DNA of 9,936 nucleotides from CAUZFZ01 sp963579025 (lineage in GTDB: Bacteria > Planctomycetota > Planctomycetia > Planctomycetales > Planctomycetaceae): the NCBI GenBank assembly GCA_963579025.1, contig CAUZFZ010000258.1, positions 1-9,936 on the forward strand. The letters are read 5' to 3'. The translations under genes and the position numbers were made by a program. Positions 1-6,809 of this stretch are shown here, piece by piece. The first letter of the stretch is position 1. Every line of letters starts with the position of its first letter. The notes beneath the pieces are model-generated. The model was given only the letters and a program-made list of their open reading frames with translations. It was not told the origin of the DNA and ran no database searches.

Positions 1-402
1 CCTGCAGACCTTTAATACAACTCAGCTTCGATCCCGGTGAAAGGATTCGATCCACAATCATGGCCATCACGAGCTGCCGCTCGCGACACGGCCGTGACAC
101 GAGCAGACTGTCGAGACCGACGTTCTGCGCCGTTCCCAGCACGGCAGCCACATTGCCATGCGGCAGACTGCGCACAATCCGGAACGAATCGGTATCGGCG
201 ATCAGGGGCTTTCCCCGGCGAGCCGCCGCTTGATGTACTCGATGGCATCGTCGGGCAGGTCGGAGAGATTGCCGACGGTCTCATGCTGGACCTTGCCGTC
301 TTCGCGGTAGGTTCTGCGCAGGAGCACGGACTTGTAGGTCTTGCCCTTGTAGGTCTTCGTCACAGTCTCGACATGAACTTTTCGTGGCTTCTTTTCGCTC
401 AT
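1..402 (-). pseudogene. IS1634-family transposase, 5' part, frameshifted and cut by the window edge
   Basis: The ATG at 402 opens 66 residues that match the start of IS1634-family transposases as I know them: HVETVTKTYKGK, then SVLLRRTYREDGKVQ and VGNLSDLPDDAIEYIKRRL. A TGA at 202-204 ends this frame. The family sequence resumes at once in the -1 frame (PLIADTDSFRIVRSLPHGNV, VLGTAQNVGLDSLL, RERQLVMAMIVDRILSPGSKLS) and stays open to base 1, so one indel near 202-215 separates the two parts. The intact enzyme would be a DDE transposase of more than 400 residues; its catalytic core would lie beyond the left edge and cannot be judged. No canonical X-XXY-YYZ slippery heptamer is visible at the break, so decay or a sequencing error is likelier than programmed frameshifting. 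The gene is divergent from nothing nearby; the minus-strand gene at 624-2199 lies upstream of it. Confidence 0.85.
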
Positions 403-590
403 TCGCGTCTTGTAGCGAAAACGACCTCCGGCGCCTGGCCCTGAAATGACAATTATTGTGATTAGTTTCTGGCTACAATTCGCAGAAGAATAAGCTGTCC
501 TGAGGCGCCGAGTACCGTGTTATCAAGGCCGAACCTCCCAAAAGGCCGTTTCAAGTCCGGTATAGACGAAGTTAGAGTCTTTCATTGAGT
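403..590. other. Intergenic stretch upstream of the IS1634-type transposase
   Basis: No gene is supported here. It should hold the transposase promoter and the outer end of that insertion sequence, but I could not identify a terminal inverted repeat. A short AT-rich palindrome, ACAAT-T-ATTGT, lies at 449-459, about 50 bases upstream of the transposase ATG, and could be an operator or part of the IS end. A 7-base direct repeat AAGGCCG occurs near 526 and 541. Confidence 0.4.
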
Positions 591-617
591 CATGCGCGCC
601 GTTTGCGCGCATGTTTT
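591..617. terminator. Perfect 9-bp hairpin after the minus-strand gene
   Basis: CATGCGCGC at 591-599 and its exact reverse complement at 605-613 enclose a 5-base loop. The stem begins 10 bases beyond the TGA (624-626) of the minus-strand gene, the right place for its transcription terminator. The run of T follows only on the plus strand (614-617); on the minus strand the trailing bases are actcaatg. It may therefore act as an RNA-stabilising hairpin for the minus gene, or stop plus-strand read-through. Confidence 0.55.
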
Positions 618-623
618 GAGATG

Positions 624-1469
624 TCAGGCGGCTTGAATGTACTTGTCGTAGTGATATTTGAGGATCGTCGTCATCGTTCTGTTTCCATCTTTGGTGACAC
701 GCCAGCGGCGGGTGCGGGGAATACGGGCAATCAGCTTGTGGGCGTGCAGCAGCGACAGCAGACGACCCACTTTCTGACTCTGGCGTCGACGCTCGACGGG
801 GTCGTCGGTCGCGTCAAACAGGCGTTCTCGAAGGTCGCCGTTGCGGAATCCCTGAATCGAATGTTCGCCTCGCATCACTGCTGCGAGCAGTTTCACATCG
901 TCCTGGCGTGCCGGGTTCAGACCACGATGGCTGCGGCGGTTTGTGCGGACGGATCGGGCCAGTCGACGCAGCCGCTGCTGCGAATCGCCGGGATCACCGG
1001 CCGCCGTCAGGGCGTCCAGGTAACGACGGTTGGCTGCCAGAGTCACCTCGCGGTAACGCGGCATGTTCGCCACGCCTTTGGCCATCGGGAACCAGTCCAG
1101 AACCACTTCCCCTTTGCGTTTCCCGTGACGACGGATTTTGAACTCACGCGGATTGTTGATCACTGTTTCCACTCGCAGTACGCACCCGAACTTGTCGTAC
1201 ATTTTTATCCAGTTCTCTTTCATCCGGTGTTTCACCCGTGCTCCGGGGTAACGCTTCTTCTTCATGTCCGTGAGCACTTCGCCCTGAAACCGCCCGTGCA
1301 TCTTTCGACCGAGGAAGGTCAACACATCCTCGGCCCCGAAGCACAACGTGGCGTGCTTCAGGAGTTCTTCATACGGAGCTTTCAGTGCATCAGCATCATG
1401 GAACATAACATCCGTGGCGTACTCGGCCTGGTCCATGACCCAGTAATACTCAAGTCCTTCCAGCACCAT
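624..1469 (-). pseudogene. C-terminal part of a frameshifted conserved protein with a predicted winged-helix end
   Basis: This 281-residue frame is the continuation of the protein at 1450-2199. It opens MVLEGLEYYWVMDQAEY, where the upstream frame should have continued, and overlaps that frame by 20 bases. Visible segments are a conserved central block (LKHATLCFGAEDVLTFLGRK, then KHRMKENWIKMYDKFG and RVETVINNPREFKIRR) and a C-terminal section from about residue 200 (LLAAVMRGEHSIQGFRNGDL, then VGRLLSLLHAHKLIARIPRT and RRWRVTKDGN). The last section reads like a winged helix-turn-helix with a terminal wing. I recall single-chain homologues of about 500 residues in planctomycetes, acidobacteria and other environmental bacteria, usually named hypothetical and often present in several copies, but cannot confirm this here. 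Function is not established. Its setting among broken mobile genes suggests it is mobile too. A perfect hairpin follows its stop. Confidence 0.6.
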
Positions 1470-2199
1470 CCTTCAGCAGCGGATTGACTCGCCGGGCCAG
1501 TGCGGAGAGCACCCGCGGCCAGTTCTTCTTCTCAAAACGGTCGGCAAACTTCTGAGCTCGCGGACAGTCGCTGATCCACAGGAACGCGTTGTCCTGCTTG
1601 CGATAGTCGATACCGTGCTGATCCATCTTCCGGGCGAGCCACTCGTGTCCGTTCAGGCACACCTGAATCACCAGCGGAAACCACGACTGGATGCGGACAT
1701 GCATCAGTCCGAATTCCCGGTCGATGCCCGTTTTCAATATCGAATCCGGGAAGTAGAAACACAGGCACTTGCGTGTGGCATTGACCAGCCGGGGCCGCCC
1801 TTCGCCCGGAACCATGTTGAAACTCTGGCAAGGTTCAAGCACACGCAGCACGCAAACGAGCCCCTGTGTGATGCCGTCGCCTTCCGCAATTCTCCGCGCG
1901 AAGTCGTCCTTGCGCAGGCGACCGTTCACATAATGAAACGGCCGGTTCGCTCTGGCGGCGACAGATTCGGCGTGTGCCATGATCCGCTCGGAGTGCTTCA
2001 TGACGAACTGCTTGAAGTCCTTGATCAGCAGCCCCTGCCGCATCAGCAGTCGTTCCATTGCTCCACCCCATCCAAGGGGCAGATAGCCCTTGAACAGAAT
2101 CCGATCAAAACAGGAGATGACTCCGGAGATGCGATCGCTAAACTGGGACACGAACTTTTCCACGGCGTTCTCCATTCGATGGCGGTGTGACAACACCAT
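1450..2199 (-). pseudogene. N-terminal part of the same frameshifted conserved protein
   Basis: This 249-residue frame begins at ATG 2199, but the family start is probably MENAVEKFV at 2175; neither has a clear ribosome binding site. It shows VSQFSDRISGVISCFDRILF, FKGYLPLGWGG, EGDGITQGLVCVLRVLEPC, DREFGLMHVRIQSWFP, QVCLNGHEWLARKMDQHGI and NAFLWISDCPRAQKFADRF, then SALARRVNPLLKDGAGRT and a stop. The next conserved words, LEGLEYYWVMDQAEY, are in the -1 frame starting with an ATG inside GGATGGTG, so the two frames together give a chain of about 525 residues. The likeliest reading is one protein broken by a small deletion. A genuine two-subunit arrangement with coupled translation (overlapping ATGG) is possible but less likely. 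It is antisense to the recombinase gene upstream, the two being head to head about 100 bases apart. Confidence 0.6.
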
Positions 2200-2218
2200 C
2201 GTGACGGCAGAACGCCGT
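2162..2218. repeat. 10-bp inverted repeat around the start of the minus-strand gene
   Basis: ACGGCGTTCT at 2162-2171 is the reverse complement of AGAACGCCGT at 2209-2218. The arms enclose both candidate start codons (2175 and 2199) of the minus-strand gene. In its messenger RNA this would fold the leader over the start region, so it could be a translational control element. The right arm also forms a smaller stem with ACGGC at 2204-2208. It could equally be the sub-terminal repeat of a mobile element. Confidence 0.4.
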
Positions 2219-2241
2219 TTTCGTTAGTGACCTCTTTGGTT

Positions 2242-2258
2242 GCGGCCGTTCAGGCCGC
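2242..2258. repeat. GC-rich hairpin GCGGCC/GGCCGC between the divergent genes
   Basis: Six-base perfect arms at 2242-2247 and 2253-2258 flank the loop gttca. It lies in the divergent region between the minus-strand gene and the recombinase, just upstream of the point (about 2268) where recombinase-like sequence begins. It may mark the outer end of the element carrying the minus-strand gene. Confidence 0.4.
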
Positions 2259-2300
2259 GCTAGGGCTTCTCCCCAGAAAGCGGTCGCCTGCTACCTGCGA

Positions 2301-2870
2301 GTGTCGACGGTCGGCCAGAACGAGGCTGGACAACGAGCAGAAATCGAACGGTGGCTAGCCGGAAACGGTGTCGATCCCTCGGCCGTGCTGTGGTTCGTTG
2401 ATAAGAAGAGTGGCGACAACCTGAAGCGTCCATCGTTCAAGAAACAGCAACAGAGGATATTTACTGGTACTGTTGGAACCGTCGTCGCCTACAAGCTAGA
2501 TCGGCTGAGTCGGAAGTTACGAGAAGGTCTCGATGTCCTCTGCGATTGGTGCGAGCGTGACCTCAGGGTCGTCAGCGTCACGCAGCAGATCGACTTCAAC
2601 GGCACACTCGGCAAGATGCTGGCAGCTGTGTTACTCGGCGTCGCTGAGATGGAACAGGAAGCACGTCGGGAGAGGCAGGCTGCGGGAATTGCCGTCGCGA
2701 AGAAGAAGGGCGTGTATCGAGGGAGGAAGAAAGGCACGACGAAGGCTAAACCGATCCGAGCGTTGGAACTTCGAGAGAAGGGCCTGACTGCTGAGGAAAT
2801 CGCGTCGTCGCTCGGCGTCTCACGGAACACGGTGTTTGTCTACCTGCGAAGGGCGAAACCGTACGATTAG
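2301..2870 (+). CDS. Small serine recombinase (resolvase/invertase type), 5' end apparently lost
   Basis: A site-specific recombinase of the resolvase/invertase class, which cuts and rejoins DNA through a serine. Reading from codon 2280 gives AVACYLRVSTVGQ, the usual first strand with the catalytic Arg and Ser (LRVST). It continues with DKKSG, the KLDRLSR active-site block, the long helix EMEQEARRERQAAG, the linker YRGRKKGTTKAKP and a C-terminal Hin-type helix-turn-helix (LREKGLTAEEIASSLGVSRN, then TVFVYLRRA). Size and domain order are normal for about 200 residues. The oddity is the start: the frame is open back to a TGA at 2202-2204 but contains no ATG, GTG or TTG before GTG 2301. Starting at 2301 would delete the first strand and the catalytic Arg, leaving Ser at position 2. 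The original start was probably replaced by the neighbouring element, so the gene may be silent. Confidence 0.8.
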   Translation: MSTVGQNEAGQRAEIERWLAGNGVDPSAVLWFVDKKSGDNLKRPSFKKQQQRIFTGTVGTVVAYKLDRLSRKLREGLDVLCDWCERDLRVVSVTQQIDFNGTLGKMLAAVLLGVAEMEQEARRERQAAGIAVAKKKGVYRGRKKGTTKAKPIRALELREKGLTAEEIASSLGVSRNTVFVYLRRAKPYD

Positions 2871-3180
2871 CCCGGCCAATGAGGGTGGCAAGCAGAATGT
2901 GGCAGGGCTGGAGCATGAATTGCATGGAAAACTCGGTCATGGGCAGGAAAGCCGACCAGATTCCGAGGCGCAGTGCGTGAAGTCAAGCAGCCGAAAAGTC
3001 GAAATCCACCCCGCCGCAACTGCAGTGCTGAGTATGACTTCGGGTTCGGCTGAGTTGTTTGACTCTACGGCACGGTCAGTATGAGAACACTTGTCACAAT
3101 ACCGGTCTACCAATCCATCCGTATTCCAACGGCCTGCTAACGCGGTGACTACGATTGATTCCGCGTGGGCAACAGGACCG
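2871..3180. other. Non-coding stretch after the recombinase
   Basis: About 310 bases with no supportable gene. The open frames here are short and show no recognisable motif or ribosome binding site. No clear terminator hairpin with a T-run follows the recombinase stop. Nothing else stands out. Confidence 0.4.
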
Positions 3181-3209
3181 TTGACGCCGATGTTCCGTCG
3201 ATGTATCGT
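3181..3209 (+). promoter_or_regulatory. Candidate promoter for the membrane-protein operon
   Basis: TTGACG at 3181-3186 and TATCGT at 3204-3209 are spaced by 17 bases, a fair sigma-70-like match (five of six and four of six positions). It lies about 145 bases upstream of the small membrane-protein gene and just before an inverted repeat. Planctomycete promoters are poorly defined, so this is only a positional candidate. Confidence 0.3.
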
Positions 3210-3228
3210 TGCTTTCCAAAGGAGAGAA

Positions 3229-3262
3229 CGTTGACATCGTGAAAAACCGTGTCTTGTCAACG
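3229..3262 (+). repeat. 8-bp inverted repeat in the operon leader
   Basis: CGTTGACA at 3229-3236 and TGTCAACG at 3255-3262 are exact reverse complements with an 18-base spacer. Just upstream is GGAGAG (3221-3226), and inside the spacer is a GTG (3239) opening a 42-codon frame that ends at 3367, across the start of the small membrane-protein gene. The layout would suit an operator or a leader hairpin controlling the operon; no T-run follows it. Confidence 0.4.
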
Positions 3263-3353
3263 CCGCGATTTGTCCGCGAGTGCCTTGTTTGCAGCTTTCA
3301 GACCAAGTGTACCTCTTTCTCTTTGTTTGCTCTGGGTGAAGGAGCGAATGGTC

Positions 3354-3551
3354 ATGCGGATGATTAGCGGGACCATTCTCTTGTTGGCTGCGGAACAGGC
3401 CTTTGCACATGCCCACATGATTGGCTTTCCCCACGCAACATACGCCCGCAATGTTCTGTTTCCTGCGAGCTATGTCTTGCTGGGGCTGGGCGTCGCATTT
3501 CTCGCGTGGGGAGTGTTCACCGAGCGGCAATCCTCATCTTCGAATAGCTGA
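3354..3551 (+). CDS. Small membrane protein, 65-67 residues, coupled to the TPR/FG-GAP/UnbV gene
   Basis: Two hydrophobic segments are visible. The N-terminal one (MISGTILLLAAEQAFA) resembles a signal peptide with a possible cut after AFA. The second (LFPASYVLLGLGVAFLAWGVF) is a good transmembrane helix, followed by a Ser-rich polar tail. Between them lies a short His-rich stretch, HAHMIGFPH, probably facing the periplasm. AAGGAG precedes the start; ATG 3354 has the better spacing (9 bases), while ATG 3348 would add two residues at only 3 bases. A GTG start at 3249 is open too, but its extra N-terminus looks non-native. The stop overlaps the next start as TGATG, so the two proteins are probably made together and may interact. 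I do not recognise a named family, and no function can be assigned. Confidence 0.65.
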   Translation: MRMISGTILLLAAEQAFAHAHMIGFPHATYARNVLFPASYVLLGLGVAFLAWGVFTERQSSSSNS

Positions 3552-6517
3552 TGTCTGATAGATCGCACAACCACGATGGCAACACCGCCGATGTGCTTGT
3601 CGGAGCGGCGATCCTGCTGGGCGTGGCGTTTGTAGTCTTTCCGGTCCTGTCGCAATCTCGGCACGACCGCCTCGTCCATGCCGCCGCAATTGCTTGGAGC
3701 GATCAGCGTTTCGATGGCGCACTCAGGTTCGCCAAAGACGCATTGCGCGAGCGCCCCAACTCGCCCGAAGCACTCGTGATTGCCGGCGAATCCGCCGTAC
3801 GAGTGGACAAGCCAGACGCCGCATTGGAATTCTTCGAAAAAGTCCCAGCGGACGGCAGCGCGATTGGCCTGCAAGCGGCGTTTGGAAGGGCAAAACGCCT
3901 GTACCGCCTCGGCCGGTTCACAGAAGCTGAGGCCGGGTTGAGAGCAACGCTGAAAGTGGCCCCGGCGTATTTTCGTGCGAATCAACTGCTGGCCCAGTTG
4001 CTTCAGGTTCAGGGAAGAAGTTGGGAATCGATTCCCTATCTCACTCGAGTGATCCGTTCCGGGCAGTTTGCCGCCGACGAATTGATTCTCGTGGGGTCGA
4101 GCGACACGAGATTTGTCAAGGACGATCAGTCGTTGCAAATGTCGTCCCGTGCGCGGCCCGATGACTTGCGCCCGCAGTTGGCTGGCGCAAGGAAGGCGTT
4201 GTTGGACAAACAATTCGCCGATGTGCTGAAACAGTTGCGGAGAATTCAAGCGGCTCATCCGATGTTCTTGCCGGCCACCTTGCTTGAGGGACAGGCTTTG
4301 GTGAAAGAAGGATCGTGGACGGAATTAATCGGTTGGAACTCGCAGCTTCCGCACACGGCTGACGAGTTCCCGACCGTTTGGTACTGCCGTGGTATGTGGG
4401 CGCGCGAAATGGGGCAAAACAGGGCTGCCGTTCGCTGTTTCCTGGAGGTCGCCCACAGGAACCCCAACCATTTGCAATCGAACTATCAGTTGTCCCAATT
4501 GTTCGTGGCGTTGAAACGCACGAAGGATGCGGAACTGTTTGCGAAGCGCAGCAGCGAACTCTCAAAGGCAGAATATTTGATCAATGACCTGCAGGCCGGC
4601 CCCGACGACCACTTGTTGCGGCAACTCGTCCCAATTCTGGAGTCCCTCGGCAGAAGATGGGAGGCAGCGGCCTGGTGCAATATGGCGTTGCGGGCAAACA
4701 TTGGGTCGGACTGGGCAACCGAAACCCTTCTGAAGTTGAATTGGGATATCCAACGCGACGACCTTCTTGTGCCGATTTCGGCCAACCCGTCGTTCGCATA
4801 CGATTTGTCGAAACTCCCTCTGCCCGATTGGAACGCACGCGGGTGGCGTCAGAGGAGTCAACAGTCGTCCGGTGGCCCTCTAAGCAGTGTTCGCTTCCGC
4901 GACGAGGCGGCCATCGCCGGCTTGAATTACCAGTACTACAACTCGATGGACCCGGTAATTGGGCTGAACCGCATTTTTGAGACGACCGGGGGCGGTGTCG
5001 CGGTCCTCGATTTCGACCGCGACGGACTGCCCGACCTCTACTTCGCCAATGGGTGTCCCCTGCCCGAAGACTCGGCCGGTCTGGACAAACCCCAACCGGG
5101 TTATCACGACCGGTTGTTCCGCAATCGAGGTGATGGCCGCTTCGATGACGTCACGTTTTCGGCAAGGCTGGGAGACGACCGATTCTCACAGGGAGTGGCC
5201 GTTGGCGACCACAACAACGACGGCTACCCCGACCTATTCATCGCGAACCTGGGCGGCAACCGGTTTTATGAAAACAACGGGGACGGGACATTCAACGAAA
5301 TCACCGCAGAGACTGGCACCGGCGGCAACGAATGGTCGATGAGCGGCCTGCTGACCGACTTGAACGGCGACAGCTTGCCGGACCTGTACGTCGTGAACTA
5401 TCTCCAGAAAGACCCGGTCTTTCAAAGAGACTGCAAACGAGATGGTAAACCGCTCACGTGCGCCCCCACACTATTCCCGGCCGAACAGGACCGTCTCTAT
5501 TTGAACCTTGGGGACGGAACTTACCGTGATGCAACCGAGGAGGCCGGCATCGTCGTCCCCGACGGGAAAGGACTGGGAATCGTCGCGGCCGACTTCGACG
5601 GCAGCGGCAAATTGAACTTGTTCATTGGAAACGACACGGCGCCGAATTTCTACTTCGTCAACCAGACGCCAACGCCCCAGGGCACGCCTCGATTCGCGGA
5701 AGCCGGCTTGACATCGGGGCTGGCCGTCAACGACGGGGGCGAAACGCAGGCCTGCATGGGAATCGCCGCTGATGACGTCGACGGCGACGGTCGTGTCGAT
5801 CTGTTTGTCACGAATTTCTTCGCCGATTACAACACGCTCTACCTCAACCGGGGCGGAGGAATCTTTGCCGATCGCTCACGGTCTCTTAATCTCACGAACA
5901 GCAGTTATTCGATGTTGGGCTTCGGCACGCAATCTGTCGACGGAGAATTGGACGGTTGGCCCGACATCGTGCTCACTAACGGGCATGTCGATCAGACGTC
6001 GGCCACAAGTGAGCCGGATGCCATGCCGCCACAGTATTACCAGAATCTTCGTGGCCGCTCCTTTCGGGAGGTCTCCGCGGAATCGCTGGGACCGTATTTT
6101 CAGAAGAAGTCAATCGGCCGCTCGATGGCGAGGTTGGACTGGAACGGCGACGGCTCGGACGACGTCTGCATTGTCACTCTGGATGCTCCCGCAGCGCTTC
6201 TAACCAATACGACTGACGATGCAGGACATTTCGTGACGTTTGTCCTAAGCGGGCGAGATTGTCACCGGGACGCCATCGGCACGGTGATTACGCTCACGAC
6301 GCAAGGCGGTCGAAAGATCGTCCGCCAATTGACTGCGGGCGACGGCTATCAAAGCAGCAACGAACGTCGTTTGACGTTTGGCCTAGGGAAGGAAACGGAA
6401 ATCGCCTACGTGACCGTTCGCTGGATTTCCGGACGGACACAAGAATTCACTTCCCTGCTGGCCAACGCCCACTACCAATTGACCGAATCATCGCGCCCAG
6501 TCCGGTTGCTGCGTTGA
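3551..6517 (+). CDS. Membrane-anchored TPR, FG-GAP and ASPIC/UnbV (CRTAC1-type) protein
   Basis: A 988-residue protein with a single N-terminal hydrophobic anchor (residues about 14-33), so the bulk is probably periplasmic or surface exposed. Residues about 42-345 form degenerate tetratricopeptide repeats (for example FAKDALRERPNSPEALVIAG and LLQVQGRSWESIPYLTRVI), likely for protein binding. From about 448 the CRTAC1-type part begins. Calcium-binding-like loops of FG-GAP repeats recur: DFDRDGLPD near 486, DHNNDGYPD near 553, DLNGDSLPD near 603, DFDGSGKLN near 680 and DVDGDGRVD near 742. ITNGHV-like LTNGHVD follows near 810, and DWNGDGSDD near 863. The C-terminus, about 904-972, is ASPIC/UnbV (GTVITLTTQGGRKIVRQL, then GDGYQSSNERRLTFGLG). 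Such proteins are abundant in planctomycetes and have no established reaction. The gene is intact and starts one base inside the stop of the preceding small membrane-protein gene. Confidence 0.93.
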   Translation: MSDRSHNHDGNTADVLVGAAILLGVAFVVFPVLSQSRHDRLVHAAAIAWSDQRFDGALRFAKDALRERPNSPEALVIAGESAVRVDKPDAALEFFEKVPADGSAIGLQAAFGRAKRLYRLGRFTEAEAGLRATLKVAPAYFRANQLLAQLLQVQGRSWESIPYLTRVIRSGQFAADELILVGSSDTRFVKDDQSLQMSSRARPDDLRPQLAGARKALLDKQFADVLKQLRRIQAAHPMFLPATLLEGQALVKEGSWTELIGWNSQLPHTADEFPTVWYCRGMWAREMGQNRAAVRCFLEVAHRNPNHLQSNYQLSQLFVALKRTKDAELFAKRSSELSKAEYLINDLQAGPDDHLLRQLVPILESLGRRWEAAAWCNMALRANIGSDWATETLLKLNWDIQRDDLLVPISANPSFAYDLSKLPLPDWNARGWRQRSQQSSGGPLSSVRFRDEAAIAGLNYQYYNSMDPVIGLNRIFETTGGGVAVLDFDRDGLPDLYFANGCPLPEDSAGLDKPQPGYHDRLFRNRGDGRFDDVTFSARLGDDRFSQGVAVGDHNNDGYPDLFIANLGGNRFYENNGDGTFNEITAETGTGGNEWSMSGLLTDLNGDSLPDLYVVNYLQKDPVFQRDCKRDGKPLTCAPTLFPAEQDRLYLNLGDGTYRDATEEAGIVVPDGKGLGIVAADFDGSGKLNLFIGNDTAPNFYFVNQTPTPQGTPRFAEAGLTSGLAVNDGGETQACMGIAADDVDGDGRVDLFVTNFFADYNTLYLNRGGGIFADRSRSLNLTNSSYSMLGFGTQSVDGELDGWPDIVLTNGHVDQTSATSEPDAMPPQYYQNLRGRSFREVSAESLGPYFQKKSIGRSMARLDWNGDGSDDVCIVTLDAPAALLTNTTDDAGHFVTFVLSGRDCHRDAIGTVITLTTQGGRKIVRQLTAGDGYQSSNERRLTFGLGKETEIAYVTVRWISGRTQEFTSLLANAHYQLTESSRPVRLLR

Positions 6518-6524
6518 CAGCAAC
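6505..6524 (+). terminator. Hairpin across the stop codon of the TPR/FG-GAP/UnbV gene
   Basis: GTTGCTG at 6505-6511 and CAGCAAC at 6518-6524 are exact reverse complements; the 6-base loop contains the TGA stop. No T-run follows directly, though a T5 tract lies at 6577-6581. It may protect the 3' end of the transcript or be a weak terminator. Confidence 0.35.
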
Positions 6525-6809
6525 GGTACGGTCGAATCCCTGCCGATTTGCCGAGGGGATCAGTAAGACTTGATTGTTTTTCCCTCAAAGCCGGCGGGCT
6601 ACGCCCCGTCTGAATCCACCGGACGCAGTCGGCGGGATTATATGTACATGAAAGAACTACTGTACGTTTAATTAGATGTCAATCGCTCGCGCAGTTGACA
6701 ACGTTCGCGATTCTTGGCATAGAACACCGGTCATTTTTTTTGTCACACTCAATGCACGGTCACATACCTATTTCGAACCGAGCTTGAGGCAAACGAAGGA
6801 GGCGCTCGA
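6518..6809. other. Intergenic region upstream of the DUF1559 gene
   Basis: About 290 bases with no gene. The left half is GC-rich around 6588-6635 (ccggcgggctacgccccg). It turns AT-rich from 6637 to 6680, with the perfect palindrome ATGTACAT at 6642-6649. The right part carries the candidate promoter and an AAGGAGG ribosome binding site at 6796-6802, 7 bases before the DUF1559 start. Confidence 0.5.
6695..6723 (+). promoter_or_regulatory. Candidate promoter for the DUF1559 gene
   Basis: A perfect TTGACA at 6695-6700 is followed after 17 bases by CATAGA at 6718-6723, a weak -10 element. It lies 87 bases upstream of the start codon. The separate promoter fits the 292-base gap and suggests that DUF1559 is not simply read through from the upstream operon. 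Confidence 0.35.

Noticed and set aside
202..215. Programmed -1 frameshift in the transposase
   Set aside because: The bases at the break do not form a standard X-XXY-YYZ heptamer in the zero frame; a simple indel explains it better.
12..284. 90-residue open frame on the minus strand
   Set aside because: Neither of the two frames that carry the transposase motifs; composition is that of a shadow frame.
585..1487. 300-residue open frame on the plus strand
   Set aside because: It is antisense to the conserved minus-strand gene; its translation has no recognisable motif, and the minus-strand frames carry the conserved words.
1615..2190. 191-residue open frame on the plus strand
   Set aside because: Antisense shadow of the N-terminal half of the same minus-strand gene.
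3470..4258. 262-residue open frame on the minus strand
   Set aside because: Antisense to the TPR region of the large protein and to the small membrane-protein gene, with no ribosome site or family motif.
5009..6150. Tandem DNA repeat or CRISPR-like array
   Set aside because: The recurring motifs are protein-level FG-GAP loops in diverged codons, not repeated DNA.
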